A stretch of DNA of 64,000 nucleotides from Erysipelotrichaceae bacterium. Lineage in GTDB: Bacteria > Bacillota_I > Bacilli_A > Erysipelotrichales > Erysipelotrichaceae. The notes beneath the pieces were generated by a model. The model was not told the origin of the DNA, searched no databases, and worked only from the letters and a program-made list of their open reading frames with translations. Positions within the stretch are counted from its first letter, which is position 1; the number at the start of each line of letters is the position of its first letter. The position numbers and the translations under genes are program-made. This document shows positions 52,877 through 62,682 of the stretch, piece by piece. The DNA lies in assembly GCA_030694975.1 (NCBI GenBank), contig JAUYTU010000035.1:62001-126000 (forward strand), given 5' to 3'.

Positions 52877-55800
52877 ATGAAACAAACCGTTAACACAATT
52901 CATCAGTTGAATCAGTTAAAAACACAGTACCTTTTTGATATGTCATTTTACACGCATCAGATTCTGATTTGTGGAGGTGCCGGTTGTGTATCTTCCAATT
53001 GTGACAGTGTCAATCATGCTGTCAATCAACAGCTTAATGAATTGCATCTTTCTGAAAAAGTCAACGTATATCAAGTGGGCTGTATGGGAATGTGCGCGGT
53101 CGGTCCTGTCATGCTGATTCTGCCAGAAAAAACATTTTATACCAATTGCACACCGGAAAGTGCAAAGCGTATCGTCGTCAGTCACATCGTAAATAAAAAG
53201 ATCCTGCTGGAACATACCTTCTTTGATCAATCTTTAAAAAAGCATGTACCTTGCATTGATGACATTGATTTCTTTAAGGCACAAATTAAAATAGCCCTGC
53301 GCAATTGTGGTTCCATCGAAAATGACTCGATCCAAGCTTATATTGCCAAGGATGGTTATTATGCCATCGCTAAGATACTTAAAGTTTTCAGCCCAGAAAA
53401 AGTCATTGAAGAAATCACCAATTCCGGACTAAGAGGCAGAGGCGGTGCCGGCTTTTTAACCGGAGTTAAGTGGAAAGCCGGTCATATGGCAAAAAGTGAT
53501 CAAAAGTATATGATATGCAACGCAGATGAAGGGGATCCCGGAGCTTTTATGGACCGATCGATCATTGAAGGTGATCCGCATTCTGTCATCGAAGGGATGA
53601 TGATTGCCGGCTATGCCATCGGAGCTGATAAAGGTTATATTTACATTCGTGCTGAGTATCCTCTGGCCATCAAACGATTAAGTTATGCTTTGGATGAAGC
53701 CAGGGAATTTGGTTTATTAAATCGTAAGATTTTTGAAAGCAACTTTAGTTTTGACATTGAAATCCGTATCGGTGCCGGAGCTTTTGTATGCGGAGAAGAA
53801 ACTGCATTGATTGCATCCATTGAAGGCAAGCGCGGAGAACCGAGTCAGAAACCGCCCTATCCGTTTCAAAAAGGAGTCTTTGGTAAACCGACAATTATCA
53901 ATAATGTCGAAACACTGGCCAGTGTCCCGGCAATCATGTTAAAAGGTGCCCATTGGTACAGCCAGTATGGAACAGAAACCAGCAAAGGAACAAAGGTCTT
54001 TGCTCTGGCAGGGGACATTGTGAATACCGGCATCGTTGAGGTACCGATTGGTACCCCAATCGGCGATATATTATTTAATATCGGCGGAGGTATCAGCGGT
54101 AAGAAAAAATTCAAAGCGGCTCAAATCGGCGGTCCTTCGGGTGGATGCATTACTCTTGAAAATCTGAACACACCTACCGACTATGATCAACTGGCCAAAC
54201 TAGGGGCAATTATGGGCTCTGGCGGGCTGATTGCCATGGATGAAGATACATGTATGGTTGACACCGCGCGGTTCTTTATGGATTTTATCCAAGATGAATC
54301 TTGCGGTAAGTGTCTGCCTTGTCGGTTGGGAACCAAGCAGATGCTGGAAATCCTCGAACGGATTACCCAAGGAAAAGGTGTTGAAGGCGATATCGAACTT
54401 TTGGTTGAATTAGGCGAAACGATCCAACAAACCGCTATTTGCGGACTGGGTCAGTCAGCTCCCAATCCGGTACTAAGTACGATTCGCTATTTCAAAGAAG
54501 AATATCAACAACATATCAAAGACAAGTATTGCAAAGCAGGGGTATGTTCGGACTTGTTTATTTCACCTTGCGAGAATACTTGTCCTGCCAATATAAATGT
54601 CCCGGGATACATTCGATTGATAGCTTCCGGCAGATTTTTAGATGCCTACCAGCTCATCCGCCAGGAGAACCCGTTTCCAGCTATATGCGGACGCATTTGT
54701 ACACGTCCTTGTGAATCAAAATGCCGACGCTCAATGACCGATGAAGCAGTGGCCATCTGTGATTTAAAGCGATTTGCTGCAGATTATGCATATCGAAATG
54801 AGAAGGAAATTCTGTTGGACGCGGTGATGGCTAAAAACGGTAAAAAGGTCGCAATTGTCGGTGCCGGAGCTTCCGGGTTGACGTGCGGTTATTATCTTGT
54901 AAGAAACGGCTATGAAGTGGATGTTTTTGAACAAGAGAGTATTGCCGGCGGTGTTTTGGCTTTCGGCATACCGGAATACCGTTTACCGAAAGAGGTTTTG
55001 GCTCATGAAGTATCGCTTATCGAGAAAACCGGCGTACGTATCCATTTAAATACACAAATCGGCAAAGATCTGCCTTTTAATCAACTGAAAAACAACTATG
55101 ATTCTGTTTATCTTGCGACCGGTACCCAGTTTCCCGAAAAAATTCGCGTTGAAGGTGAAGATTTGCCAGGTGTTGTTCATGGCATTCATTTCCTTAAGGA
55201 TGTTAACACGAATCTGAAATATCGCATCGATGGTAAAGTCGTAGTTATCGGCGGTGGCAATACGGCCATAGACTCCGCTCGAACGGCCCTTCGCTGTGGG
55301 GCAAGTGAAGTCGTGGTTTTGTATCGAAGAACCATTGACGCCATGCCCGCATATGAAGCAGAAATACATGAAGCAATTCTTGAAGGCGTTAAAATTATTG
55401 AGTTAGCATCCCCCAAACGTTTTGTCGCGGGAAGTGATGGAACTGTTAAAAAAATTGAATGTGTAAAAATGCAATTAGCTGAGTTTGACAGCTCCGGACG
55501 ACGTAAATCCAAACCAATCGAAAAATCAAATTTCATGGTGGATACGGATATGGTCATTGTGGCTGTAAGTCAGTATTCTGACCTGCCTTTTATCAAAAAA
55601 GAGGAAATCGGCGTTACTAAATGGGGAACTTTCGTTGTCCATGATGATACCTTAATGACGACCATGAAAGGTGTATTTGCCGGGGGTGATGTCGCCCGCG
55701 GACCGGATACAGTTATTCAGGCGATTGCGGATGGCAAAAGAGCCGCAGAATCCATTGATAAATATTTGGGCGGCAAAGGTTTGTTGAACAAAGGAATGAA

Positions 55801-55975
55801 CATTGATATTCCAACAGTTGCCGATGAAGATGAAATTGTTGCCCTTCACCGTTTTCCATTGGATACTTTGAAGCTTGAAGACCGCAAAAATAGTTTTGAT
55901 GAAGTCATTTTAGGTTATCACAAGCTCAATGCCATGGCAGAAGCCATGCGTTGTCTGCATTGTGATCGGAGGTAA
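52877..55975 (+). CDS. HydB/NuoF-like NADH-binding subunit fused to GltD-like flavoprotein
   Basis: 1032 residues. Part 1 (to about 545): an N-terminal thioredoxin-like [2Fe-2S] region (CGGAGCVSSNC), the FMN and NADH domain (LRGRGGAGFLTGVKW near 188), NADEGDPGAFMDRSI, SLBB, and the [4Fe-4S] site ESCGKCLPCRLGT/AICGLGQ. Part 2 (about 555-1032): a GltD/NfnB-like module with CENTCPANINVPGYIRLI and ICGRICTRPCESKCRR cluster motifs, FAD motif VGAGASGLTCGYYL (about 660) and a second nucleotide motif IGGGNTAIDSARTAL (about 790). In HydB a plain ferredoxin domain is usual at this end. It passes electrons between NAD(P)H and HydA, with ferredoxin possible. It starts after GGGGGG, ATG 52877. Confidence 0.92.
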   Translation: MKQTVNTIHQLNQLKTQYLFDMSFYTHQILICGGAGCVSSNCDSVNHAVNQQLNELHLSEKVNVYQVGCMGMCAVGPVMLILPEKTFYTNCTPESAKRIVVSHIVNKKILLEHTFFDQSLKKHVPCIDDIDFFKAQIKIALRNCGSIENDSIQAYIAKDGYYAIAKILKVFSPEKVIEEITNSGLRGRGGAGFLTGVKWKAGHMAKSDQKYMICNADEGDPGAFMDRSIIEGDPHSVIEGMMIAGYAIGADKGYIYIRAEYPLAIKRLSYALDEAREFGLLNRKIFESNFSFDIEIRIGAGAFVCGEETALIASIEGKRGEPSQKPPYPFQKGVFGKPTIINNVETLASVPAIMLKGAHWYSQYGTETSKGTKVFALAGDIVNTGIVEVPIGTPIGDILFNIGGGISGKKKFKAAQIGGPSGGCITLENLNTPTDYDQLAKLGAIMGSGGLIAMDEDTCMVDTARFFMDFIQDESCGKCLPCRLGTKQMLEILERITQGKGVEGDIELLVELGETIQQTAICGLGQSAPNPVLSTIRYFKEEYQQHIKDKYCKAGVCSDLFISPCENTCPANINVPGYIRLIASGRFLDAYQLIRQENPFPAICGRICTRPCESKCRRSMTDEAVAICDLKRFAADYAYRNEKEILLDAVMAKNGKKVAIVGAGASGLTCGYYLVRNGYEVDVFEQESIAGGVLAFGIPEYRLPKEVLAHEVSLIEKTGVRIHLNTQIGKDLPFNQLKNNYDSVYLATGTQFPEKIRVEGEDLPGVVHGIHFLKDVNTNLKYRIDGKVVVIGGGNTAIDSARTALRCGASEVVVLYRRTIDAMPAYEAEIHEAILEGVKIIELASPKRFVAGSDGTVKKIECVKMQLAEFDSSGRRKSKPIEKSNFMVDTDMVIVAVSQYSDLPFIKKEEIGVTKWGTFVVHDDTLMTTMKGVFAGGDVARGPDTVIQAIADGKRAAESIDKYLGGKGLLNKGMNIDIPTVADEDEIVALHRFPLDTLKLEDRKNSFDEVILGYHKLNAMAEAMRCLHCDRR

Positions 55976-55978
55976 CCG

Positions 55979-57763
55979 ATGATCAACTGTACAGTAAACA
56001 ATAAACCGATTCTTGTAGAAAACGATACAACCATTCTTGAGGCATGCAGAAAAAATGGGATTTACATTCCCAGTTTGTGCAATCTTGATAAAGTCTGTAA
56101 TTTCGGTACTTGCCGAATGTGTGTTGTTGAGGTAGAAAAAGCAAAAACGTTGCAGGCAGCCTGCGTCACTGCGGTGCAAGAAGGTATGATTATAAAGACC
56201 AATACCATGAAAGTTCAGCAAATGCGTAAGGTTCTCTACGAATTACTGTTATCCGATCACAAACAGCAATGTTTGAGCTGTTCTAGAAATCTGACATGCG
56301 AGCTTCAGGCCCTTGGAAAAACGTTAGGCATCAAAGAGAGCCGTTTCAATAATCATGAATCCCATCGTAAAAGTGAAGTATCTGTATCGATTACGCGCGA
56401 CATGGATAAATGCATCCTATGTCGCAGATGCATCAGTGTATGTAATGAGATTCAAGGCGTCGGAATACTGCATGCTCAAAACCGAGGCTATGACACCGTT
56501 ATTTCAGCCGCCAATGCGTTTGACCTTGCGCAGACCGATTGTATTTACTGTGGTCAGTGCACGATCGTTTGTCCGGTGGGAGCTTTAATGGAAACCGATG
56601 CCACAGAGATTGTCAAACAGGCTTTAAACAATCCAGACATCCACACCATCGTACAAGTTGCTCCTGCCATTCGGGTTGCCATTGGAGAAGAGTTCGGTTA
56701 TCCACCCGGCACTCCGGTCACCGGAAAATTATTCTCAGCACTGCGCGATTTAGGTTTTGATGATATTTTTGACACAAATTTCGCAGCTGATCTGACGATA
56801 ATCGAAGAAGGGACTGAGTTTTTAAGTCGTATCAAAAATGTTCTGACAAAGGGTCAGGGTCAACTTCCGATGATCACATCCTGTTCACCGGGATGGATTA
56901 AGTATTGTGAACACAATTTTCCAGATCACTTAGAACATTTGTCGACGTGCAGATCTCCGCATATGATGCTGGGTTCGTTGGTGAAATCTTACTATGCTAA
57001 GAAAATTGATGTAGATCCAAAGAAGATGTTTGTGGTTTCGGTCATGCCATGTACCGCCAAGAAATTTGAGATTACCCGCCCGGAAATGGCGATTGATCAA
57101 CATCAAAGTGTTGACGCCGTATTAACTACGCGTGAACTGGCGTCACTGATAAAGTCAGCAGGGATTGATTTTACAATGTTGGCTGAAAGTCATCCTGATA
57201 ATCCATTGGGCTTCAGCAGTGGCGCAGCCGATATATTTGGTGTCACCGGTGGGGTTATGGAAGCGGCTTTACGAACAGCATATGAACTGATTACCGGAAG
57301 AGAGTTACCTTTCGAGCATTTGCGCTTAGAGCAAATCGAAGGGTTTGATCCGATCAAAGAAGCAATGATTACGATTACCGATCCGTTGCCGGCATTTAGT
57401 TATCTTGATCATCAGACACTGAAAATTGCGGTTGCCAGTGGCGCAAAGAACGCTGAAATACTAATGAGACAAGTTGCGGAAGGGACATCACCGTATCACT
57501 TTATCGAAATCATGGGATGTCCGGGAGGATGTATCAATGGCGGTGGGCAGCCTCGCTCCAAAGATCCGCTGACAGCTCAGAAACGACTGGAAGGGTTATT
57601 TGCTGAGGACCGAGAGAAGGGCATTCGTAAATCACATGAAAATGCGTTTGTAAATGAACTATATGAGGCATTTTTAAACCATCCCAACAGTCATATTGCT
57701 CATGAATATTTACATACACACTATATCGGTCGCGGTAAATACAACGAACTTTTGGATGATTGA
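55979..57763 (+). CDS. hydA: [FeFe]-hydrogenase catalytic subunit HydA
   Basis: 594 residues. N-terminal [2Fe-2S] domain (CNLDKVCNFGTCRMCVVE), a His/Cys-ligated cluster (SDHKQQCLSCSRNLTC), two [4Fe-4S] clusters (CILCRRCISVCNE; CIYCGQCTIVCPVG). The H-cluster motifs are L1 TSCSPGWIKYCE (about 301), L2 MPCTAKKFE (about 357) and L3 MGCPGGCINGGGQP (about 511). All key cysteines are present. GGAGGT precedes ATG 55979 by five bases. With NuoE- and NuoF-like partners it forms a NADH-linked (group A3-like) hydrogenase. The HydEFG maturases are not in the window. Confidence 0.97.
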   Translation: MINCTVNNKPILVENDTTILEACRKNGIYIPSLCNLDKVCNFGTCRMCVVEVEKAKTLQAACVTAVQEGMIIKTNTMKVQQMRKVLYELLLSDHKQQCLSCSRNLTCELQALGKTLGIKESRFNNHESHRKSEVSVSITRDMDKCILCRRCISVCNEIQGVGILHAQNRGYDTVISAANAFDLAQTDCIYCGQCTIVCPVGALMETDATEIVKQALNNPDIHTIVQVAPAIRVAIGEEFGYPPGTPVTGKLFSALRDLGFDDIFDTNFAADLTIIEEGTEFLSRIKNVLTKGQGQLPMITSCSPGWIKYCEHNFPDHLEHLSTCRSPHMMLGSLVKSYYAKKIDVDPKKMFVVSVMPCTAKKFEITRPEMAIDQHQSVDAVLTTRELASLIKSAGIDFTMLAESHPDNPLGFSSGAADIFGVTGGVMEAALRTAYELITGRELPFEHLRLEQIEGFDPIKEAMITITDPLPAFSYLDHQTLKIAVASGAKNAEILMRQVAEGTSPYHFIEIMGCPGGCINGGGQPRSKDPLTAQKRLEGLFAEDREKGIRKSHENAFVNELYEAFLNHPNSHIAHEYLHTHYIGRGKYNELLDD

Positions 57764-57814
57764 AAACATTTGACTGTGCAAGTAATTTCTTGTGAAAATC
57801 GTTGATTTTAATTC

Positions 57815-57843
57815 TATACAAATTTATAGCTATCGAGTATAAT
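57815..57843 (+). promoter_or_regulatory. Promoter of rplU-prp-rpmA
   Basis: TATACA (57815-57820, weak -35), 17 bases, TATAAT (57838-57843, perfect -10). A leader of about 150 bases follows. Confidence 0.65.
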
Positions 57844-57849
57844 ATATAA

Positions 57850-57996
57850 GCGAAACGTTTGTTCGATTTGACGAACGCTTTTGCTTGTGTTAAACTGACG
57901 AAGTTGTACGTCCAAAGTGACTGCAACCGCACTTGTTTGGGTCTAAGTGAGAAATCCACCTGAAGAGGCGAGTCTGAGAGAAAAATGAAGGAGGTG
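57850..57996 (+). promoter_or_regulatory. Candidate L21-type ribosomal leader before rplU
   Basis: The leader contains local stems: GTTCG/CGAAC around 57858-57876, GACG/CGTC around 57897-57912 and CACTT/AAGTG around 57932-57951. Firmicutes are known to have an L21 leader RNA upstream of rplU. Position, length and the rplU-prp-rpmA order fit, but the consensus was not tested. SD AAGGAGGT lies at the end. Confidence 0.65.
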
Positions 57997-58002
57997 CACG
58001 TA

Positions 58003-58314
58003 ATGTACGCAGTAATCGAAACCGGTGGAAAGCAATTAAAAGTTGAAGTCGGCCAAGCCATTTTCGTTGAGAAATTGGATGTTGCCGAGGGAGATGTCGT
58101 AACATTCGACAACGTATTGGTTTATTCCAACCGCACGACCAAAGTAGGAACTCCCTATGTCAAGGGAGCCAAGGTAACCGCTAAAGTTGAAAAACAAGGC
58201 AAGGCTAAAAAGATCATCATTGTGAAATACAAGCCGAAAAAAGGTTCTACCCGCCGAAAACAAGGTCATCGTCAACCGTATACGAAATTAATCGTCGAAA
58301 CTATCGAGGCTTAA
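58003..58314 (+). CDS. rplU: 50S ribosomal protein L21
   Basis: 103-residue large-subunit protein: [67 protein letters not shown] 58003, with AAGGAGG upstream, gives the family length; the in-frame extension to 57985 is not supported. First gene of rplU-prp-rpmA. The order is the standard one. Confidence 0.98.
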   Translation: MYAVIETGGKQLKVEVGQAIFVEKLDVAEGDVVTFDNVLVYSNRTTKVGTPYVKGAKVTAKVEKQGKAKKIIIVKYKPKKGSTRRKQGHRQPYTKLIVETIEA

Positions 58315-58318
58315 TCGT

Positions 58319-58636
58319 ATGATCCAGGTGCACATCAAAATAACCAAAGATGATCACATTACCTTCATGAGTATCAGCGGACATGCAAAGTACGATGTCA
58401 AGGGTAAAGATTTGGTTTGTGCAGCAGTCAGCGCTATCAGCGTTGGCGGTCTTAATTCTCTAGTGAGAATGGCTAAGGATACGGTCCATGACCAACTGAG
58501 TGAAAATAAAATAGAGATCCAAGTGATCAAACTTCATGAAACTCAGCAAAACATTCTAAAAACAATGCTTTACCAGTTGGAAACGGTAGAGTACTCATAT
58601 TCCAAATACATTCAAATAACGAAACAGGAGGTGTAA
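58319..58636 (+). CDS. prp: Ribosomal-processing cysteine protease Prp
   Basis: 105-residue protease that removes the N-terminal extension of L27 in Firmicutes. The catalytic dyad is visible: H22 in SISGHAKYD and C34 in [12 protein letters not shown]. It lies between rplU and rpmA, whose product carries the matching cleavage site. The SD is weak; a GAGG at 58307 is the best guess. It ends four bases before rpmA. Confidence 0.93.
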   Translation: MIQVHIKITKDDHITFMSISGHAKYDVKGKDLVCAAVSAISVGGLNSLVRMAKDTVHDQLSENKIEIQVIKLHETQQNILKTMLYQLETVEYSYSKYIQITKQEV

Positions 58637-58640
58637 GACC

Positions 58641-58925
58641 ATGAAATATGTATTAGACATTCAGTTGTTTGCTTCTAAAAAGGGTGTCGGTTCAACTCGT
58701 AACGGACGTGATTCGCAGTCGAAACGTTTAGGCGCTAAGAAGTCAGACGGGCAATTTACGTTTGCCGGATCGATTTTGTATCGCCAACGTGGTACCAAAA
58801 TCCACCCTGGAACAAATGTGGGCAGAGGCGGGGACGATACGCTGTTCGCTTTGACGGACGGAATCGTGAAATTCGAACGCTTGGGTCGCAACAAGACAAA
58901 AGTTTCAGTATATCCAAACGCATAA
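58641..58925 (+). CDS. rpmA: 50S ribosomal protein L27 with cleavable N-terminus
   Basis: 94 residues near the peptidyl-transferase centre. The start [22 protein letters not shown] contains the Firmicutes extension with the Prp site (LxLQxF/A type, here IQLF then ASKKG); cleavage after F10 would expose A11. The [10 protein letters not shown] and [20 protein letters not shown] blocks follow. CAGGAGGT precedes the ATG. Confidence 0.98.
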   Translation: MKYVLDIQLFASKKGVGSTRNGRDSQSKRLGAKKSDGQFTFAGSILYRQRGTKIHPGTNVGRGGDDTLFALTDGIVKFERLGRNKTKVSVYPNA

Positions 58926-58948
58926 AAATCCCCGTCGGGGATTTTTTT
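58924..58948 (+). terminator. Terminator after rpmA
   Basis: AAATCCCC pairs with GGGGATTT around GTC (about 58926-58944), followed by more T. It starts over the rpmA stop codon. obgE begins 17 bases later. Confidence 0.86.
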
Positions 58949-58965
58949 AAAGGAGTTTAAATCAA

Positions 58966-60240
58966 ATGTTTATTGATCGCGTAAAACTAAAAATAAAAGC
59001 AGGAACCGGCGGTAATGGAATCGTCTCTTTCCGCAGAGAAAAATATCAGCCTTTGGGAGGACCTTATGGCGGAGATGGCGGTAATGGCGGAAATATCGTC
59101 TTTATTGTAGATACCAATAAGTCCACACTTTTGGACTTGCATTATAAAAAGCATCTTAAAGCAGATGACGGAGTAAATGGCAGAACCAAAAAAATGACCG
59201 GTGCCCGTGGAGATGACAATATATTGGCAGTCCCTCAAGGGACCATCGTTAAAGACTTGAAGTCCGATACGGTCATTGCTGATTTGGTTCATCCGGGTCA
59301 AAGTGCAATCATTGCCCGTGGCGGACGCGGCGGACGCGGGAACTGGCATTTTGCGACCAGCCGTAATCCGGCTCCGGACTTTTGCGAAAAAGGCGAACCG
59401 GGTGAAGAAAAAGAAATCCAAGTTGAACTGAAACTGTTGGCAGATGCCGGTCTTGTCGGATTTCCTTCCGTAGGTAAATCTACATTTTTATCCGTTGTCA
59501 CAGCTGCCCGTCCGGAAATTGCGGATTACCACTTTACCACGATCGTGCCTAATTTAGGTGTGGTAGGAATTAATGACGGCCGTTCTTTCGTCTTGGCTGA
59601 TTTGCCTGGACTGATTGAAGGCGCTCACCAAGGTAAAGGTTTGGGACATCAGTTTTTACGTCACATCGAGCGTTGCCGTGTCATTATCCATGTCGTTGAT
59701 ATGGGTTCTCAGGATGGTCGTGATCCGGTGGAGGATTATCGAATTATTAATGACGAACTGGGACAGTACCAGTATCGGTTGCTGGAAAGACCTCAAGTGG
59801 TCGTAGCCAATAAAATGGATCTCGAAAATTCCAAAGACAATCTCGAACGTTTTAAAGCAACCTATCCTGATCTGCAGGTTTTTGAAGCCATCACGTTGAT
59901 ACGTGAAGGATTGGACGCAGTTTTATATAAAGTCGCTGACCTTCTCCAAGTTACACCGATATTTTCACTTTCAGAACCGGATGTCGATCGGGTCATGTAT
60001 AAATTTGAAGCCGAACGACCAGCCTTTGAAATCGAACGTGTGGGTGACCACCAATGGCGACTCTATGGTGAAGCGATTGAAAAACGTTATCTTCAAACCA
60101 ATCTCAATACCGAGGAAGAGCTTATCCGTTTTTCTAAAGTGTTGCGTATGTGGGGTGTGGATGATGCTTTACGCAAAGCCGGAGCCAAAGATGGCGATGT
60201 CATCGCACTGATGGAGATTACCTTTATATATGTCGACTAG
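58966..60240 (+). CDS. obgE: Obg GTPase (ObgE/CgtA)
   Basis: Essential GTPase for 50S assembly and stress control. Domain order: the glycine-rich Obg fold (KAGTGGNGIVSFRREKY, GGDGGNGG), the GTPase domain (G1 GFPSVGKSTF, G3 DLPGLIEGAHQGKGLGHQFLRHIER, G4 NKMD) and a C-terminal OCT domain ending LMEITFIYVD. The 424 residues match Firmicutes. AAAGGAG precedes ATG 58966. It has its own terminator. Confidence 0.98.
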   Translation: MFIDRVKLKIKAGTGGNGIVSFRREKYQPLGGPYGGDGGNGGNIVFIVDTNKSTLLDLHYKKHLKADDGVNGRTKKMTGARGDDNILAVPQGTIVKDLKSDTVIADLVHPGQSAIIARGGRGGRGNWHFATSRNPAPDFCEKGEPGEEKEIQVELKLLADAGLVGFPSVGKSTFLSVVTAARPEIADYHFTTIVPNLGVVGINDGRSFVLADLPGLIEGAHQGKGLGHQFLRHIERCRVIIHVVDMGSQDGRDPVEDYRIINDELGQYQYRLLERPQVVVANKMDLENSKDNLERFKATYPDLQVFEAITLIREGLDAVLYKVADLLQVTPIFSLSEPDVDRVMYKFEAERPAFEIERVGDHQWRLYGEAIEKRYLQTNLNTEEELIRFSKVLRMWGVDDALRKAGAKDGDVIALMEITFIYVD

Positions 60241-60264
60241 ATATCCTTGTGGATATCTTTTTTT
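60239..60264 (+). terminator. Terminator after obgE
   Basis: AGATATCC 60239-60246 and GGATATCT 60251-60258 enclose TTGT, followed by six or more T. The first bases are the end of the obgE stop codon. Confidence 0.87.
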
Positions 60265-60275
60265 CTGATTGAGTA

Positions 60276-60284
60276 TGCTATAAT
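60276..60284 (+). promoter_or_regulatory. Extended -10 promoter of ruvAB
   Basis: TGCTATAAT is an extended -10 (TG-N-TATAAT) directly after the obgE terminator, 16 bases before ruvA. A -35 is not recognisable. No SOS-type palindrome like those at 35806 and 35835 is visible here. Confidence 0.65.
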
Positions 60285-60299
60285 GAAAGCGGTGATAAA

Positions 60300-60881
60300 A
60301 TGATTGCGTTTATAAGAGGTAAAGTCCATGCCTTCGGGTTGGATTGGGTTATTCTTGATACGCAGGGAGTGGGATATCGCATCGGTTTTCCCAGACCTGA
60401 AGTACTGAGTTTAAACACAGAAGTCTTACTTTATACCTACCAGCACATCCGCGAAGACGAAGTCAGTCTTTACGGCTTTTTAACGATGGATGAATTGCGG
60501 CTGTTTGAACAATTGCTTTCTGTTAAAGGACTGGGACCGAAAACGGCTCTTAACATGATGAGTGCTTCGGCGTTTGGCAAAATTATTTCAGCCATTGAAT
60601 CCGGTGATGTGACGTTTTTACGTACCATGCCAGGAATCGGCGCGAAGACGGCTTCACAAATCGTCCTTGATTTGAAGGGAAAACTTGTGGAGAGTGAGAA
60701 GAAAGATAGTAAAGCTTCGGTTGAAATTCAAGATACGGTGGCGGCGTTACGCTCATTGGGCTATAAAGCCTCGGAATTAGCCGGGATCGAAAAATATTTA
60801 ATAACCTTGAATCTGACGAGTGTTGATGAGCTCATCAAGGCCGGACTTCAATTTCTGCTCAAACGCAAGGGGGGCATCTGA
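60300..60881 (+). CDS. ruvA: Holliday junction DNA helicase RuvA
   Basis: Tetrameric protein that binds four-way junctions and loads RuvB. The start is [14 protein letters not shown], with tandem helix-hairpin-helix motifs ([37 protein letters not shown]) and the C-terminal RuvB-binding part ([18 protein letters not shown]). 193 residues. GCGGTGAT is the SD. Its stop overlaps the ruvB start by one base. Confidence 0.97.
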   Translation: MIAFIRGKVHAFGLDWVILDTQGVGYRIGFPRPEVLSLNTEVLLYTYQHIREDEVSLYGFLTMDELRLFEQLLSVKGLGPKTALNMMSASAFGKIISAIESGDVTFLRTMPGIGAKTASQIVLDLKGKLVESEKKDSKASVEIQDTVAALRSLGYKASELAGIEKYLITLNLTSVDELIKAGLQFLLKRKGGI

Positions 60882-61885
60882 TGGAACGGATTTTAAGCAG
60901 TGATGTCAATATCACGGATGAGGAAGCAACCCTTCGTCCGTTTAGTTTAAATGAATATGTCGGACAGACTTCGTTAAAAGATAATTTAAGAGTATTTATC
61001 CATGCAGCCAAAGGTCGCAACGAAGCGCTTGATCATGTATTGCTCTATGGTCCGCCAGGTCTAGGCAAAACTACTTTAGCGCATATACTTTCTCATGAGA
61101 TGAATACCAACATTCGCATAACCAGCGGTCCTAGCATCGAGCGGGGTGGCGACTTAGCTGCTATCCTAAGCGGACTTGAGGCCGGTGATGTCTTGTTTAT
61201 TGATGAAATTCATCGTTTGCCCAAAGCCGTGGAAGAAGTTCTTTATCCCGCGATGGAAGATTATTGCATCGATATCGTGGTTGGCAAAGATGCTTCAACC
61301 CGTTCCATACGCTTGGAACTTCCGCCATTTACTTTGGTAGGAGCGACCACTCGCGCCGGCGATTTAACAGCACCTTTGCGCGATCGTTTCGGAATCGTTT
61401 CGAAACTGGAATATTATTCAAAAGAAGAACTTGCCTTAATCGTTACACGCACGTCACGAGTTTTGGATACTGCCATCACTGAAGATGCCATCGTTGAGAT
61501 TGCGAAACGATCGCGGGGAACACCGCGGATTGCCAATCGTCTGTTTCGGCGGATTCGTGACTTTGCGCAAGTATTCAATGAAAATCAGATCAATCTTGAA
61601 GTAACTCAAATGGCGTTGGAACGTTTAAAAGTTGATGCACTAGGACTTGATGAAGTCGATATCCGATATCTTCGCGGGATTATTGAACGCTTTCGCGGCG
61701 GTCCGGTGGGCTTGGATGCTTTGGCCAGCAGTATTTCGGAAGAACCGATGACTTTGGAAGATGTATATGAACCGTATCTTATTCAAATCGGCTTTATCAA
61801 CCGAACAGCTCGCGGCAGAGTAGCGACCTCAAAGGCTTATGAGCACTTGAAACTCGCCTACAACCAACCTTTATTTGAAATGTAA
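60881..61885 (+). CDS. ruvB: Holliday junction DNA helicase RuvB
   Basis: AAA+ motor that drives branch migration. Walker [13 protein letters not shown], Walker B FIDEIHRL, sensor 1 [18 protein letters not shown] and the arginine finger region, then a winged helix ([21 protein letters not shown]). 334 residues. The start ATG 60881 uses the TGATG junction with ruvA. Confidence 0.98.
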   Translation: MERILSSDVNITDEEATLRPFSLNEYVGQTSLKDNLRVFIHAAKGRNEALDHVLLYGPPGLGKTTLAHILSHEMNTNIRITSGPSIERGGDLAAILSGLEAGDVLFIDEIHRLPKAVEEVLYPAMEDYCIDIVVGKDASTRSIRLELPPFTLVGATTRAGDLTAPLRDRFGIVSKLEYYSKEELALIVTRTSRVLDTAITEDAIVEIAKRSRGTPRIANRLFRRIRDFAQVFNENQINLEVTQMALERLKVDALGLDEVDIRYLRGIIERFRGGPVGLDALASSISEEPMTLEDVYEPYLIQIGFINRTARGRVATSKAYEHLKLAYNQPLFEM

Positions 61886-61929
61886 AAAAGCAGGTGGTAC
61901 AGTGACTATGTCACAGACGCCTGCTTTTT
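61885..61929. terminator. Bidirectional terminator after ruvB
   Basis: AAAAAGCAGG 61885-61894 and CCTGCTTTTT 61920-61929 form the outer stem; an inner GTGAC/GTCAC pairs within. It serves ruvB and the convergent Crp/Fnr-type gene. Confidence 0.84.
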
Positions 61930-61966
61930 GTTTGTGTAGACTTAGGAAGGCAGAGTAATTTGGTTT

Positions 61967-62650
61967 CTACTCTGACAACTGCTTGGTCAGTTCATCAAGT
62001 TTTGTGTAATCAGTTATCAAAATTTTCCCCCGGCTTAAATGAATCATATCTTCGGATTGAAGATACTTCAGAATGCGAGTGATGACTTCCCGGGCACTGC
62101 CCAATTCCTTAGCGATGGTATCATGAGTCAATAGAGCAGCGGTCCCATCATTTTGGTTAGCACTGTCAATAATAAACCGTGCGATACGAGCCGGCATCGG
62201 TGAAAAGGCAATTTGCTCCATCGTCCACATTACATCCGAAAAGCGCTGTGCCAAAAGATCGAGGGAGTATTGGCGAAAGATCGGATTGACCGGATTGATT
62301 AATTCAATGGTTGCCGTGGGGATAATTAATACGGTCGTATCCATTTGAGCGGTCAGATGAATGTCAAATTGCATGTTTTTAAGAAGACATGAAGCACTCA
62401 TCACGCATACATCATAATCATACAAGCGATATAACGTGACTTGCTTTCCGGTAGAAGACTGTATAAATGCTCGTAACTGACCGCTGATAACAGCGACCAA
62501 GCCTGAACAGGCTTTACCACCGCGTAAAATCGTCTCATCCTTACGAAACCGCTTGATCAGCGCTGTATTATTGATCAATTGAATATGCTCGCCGATGCAG
62601 TTAGCGGTCATTGGAAAATACGCAGAAACCAGGTTTTCTTGAGTTTTCAT
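61967..62650 (-). CDS. Crp/Fnr-family transcriptional regulator
   Basis: 227 residues: a cyclic-nucleotide-type beta-roll (IKRFRKDETILRGGKACSGLVAVISGQLRAF) followed by a C-terminal winged helix with LLTHDTIAKELGSAREVITRILKYLQ. The N-terminal cysteines do not form the spaced Cys set of FNR iron-sulfur proteins, so a different effector is likely. It is divergent from the rhodanese/CoA-disulfide-reductase cluster, with only 32 bases between starts. It plausibly controls that cluster (inference). Confidence 0.9.
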   Translation of the reverse strand: MKTQENLVSAYFPMTANCIGEHIQLINNTALIKRFRKDETILRGGKACSGLVAVISGQLRAFIQSSTGKQVTLYRLYDYDVCVMSASCLLKNMQFDIHLTAQMDTTVLIIPTATIELINPVNPIFRQYSLDLLAQRFSDVMWTMEQIAFSPMPARIARFIIDSANQNDGTAALLTHDTIAKELGSAREVITRILKYLQSEDMIHLSRGKILITDYTKLDELTKQLSE

Positions 62651-62682
62651 GCCATAAAACTCCTTTCAGAAAGAGGTCAATC

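Noticed and set aside
57534-58112. Minus-strand open frame of 192 codons across hydA end, leader and rplU
   Set aside because: It overlaps three plus-strand elements in antisense and resembles no protein family.
62663-62673. Palindrome CTTTC-A-GAAAG between the Crp/Fnr and rhodanese genes as an operator
   Set aside because: Its arms are simply the SD sequences of the two divergent genes. It is too short and does not resemble a Crp/Fnr site.
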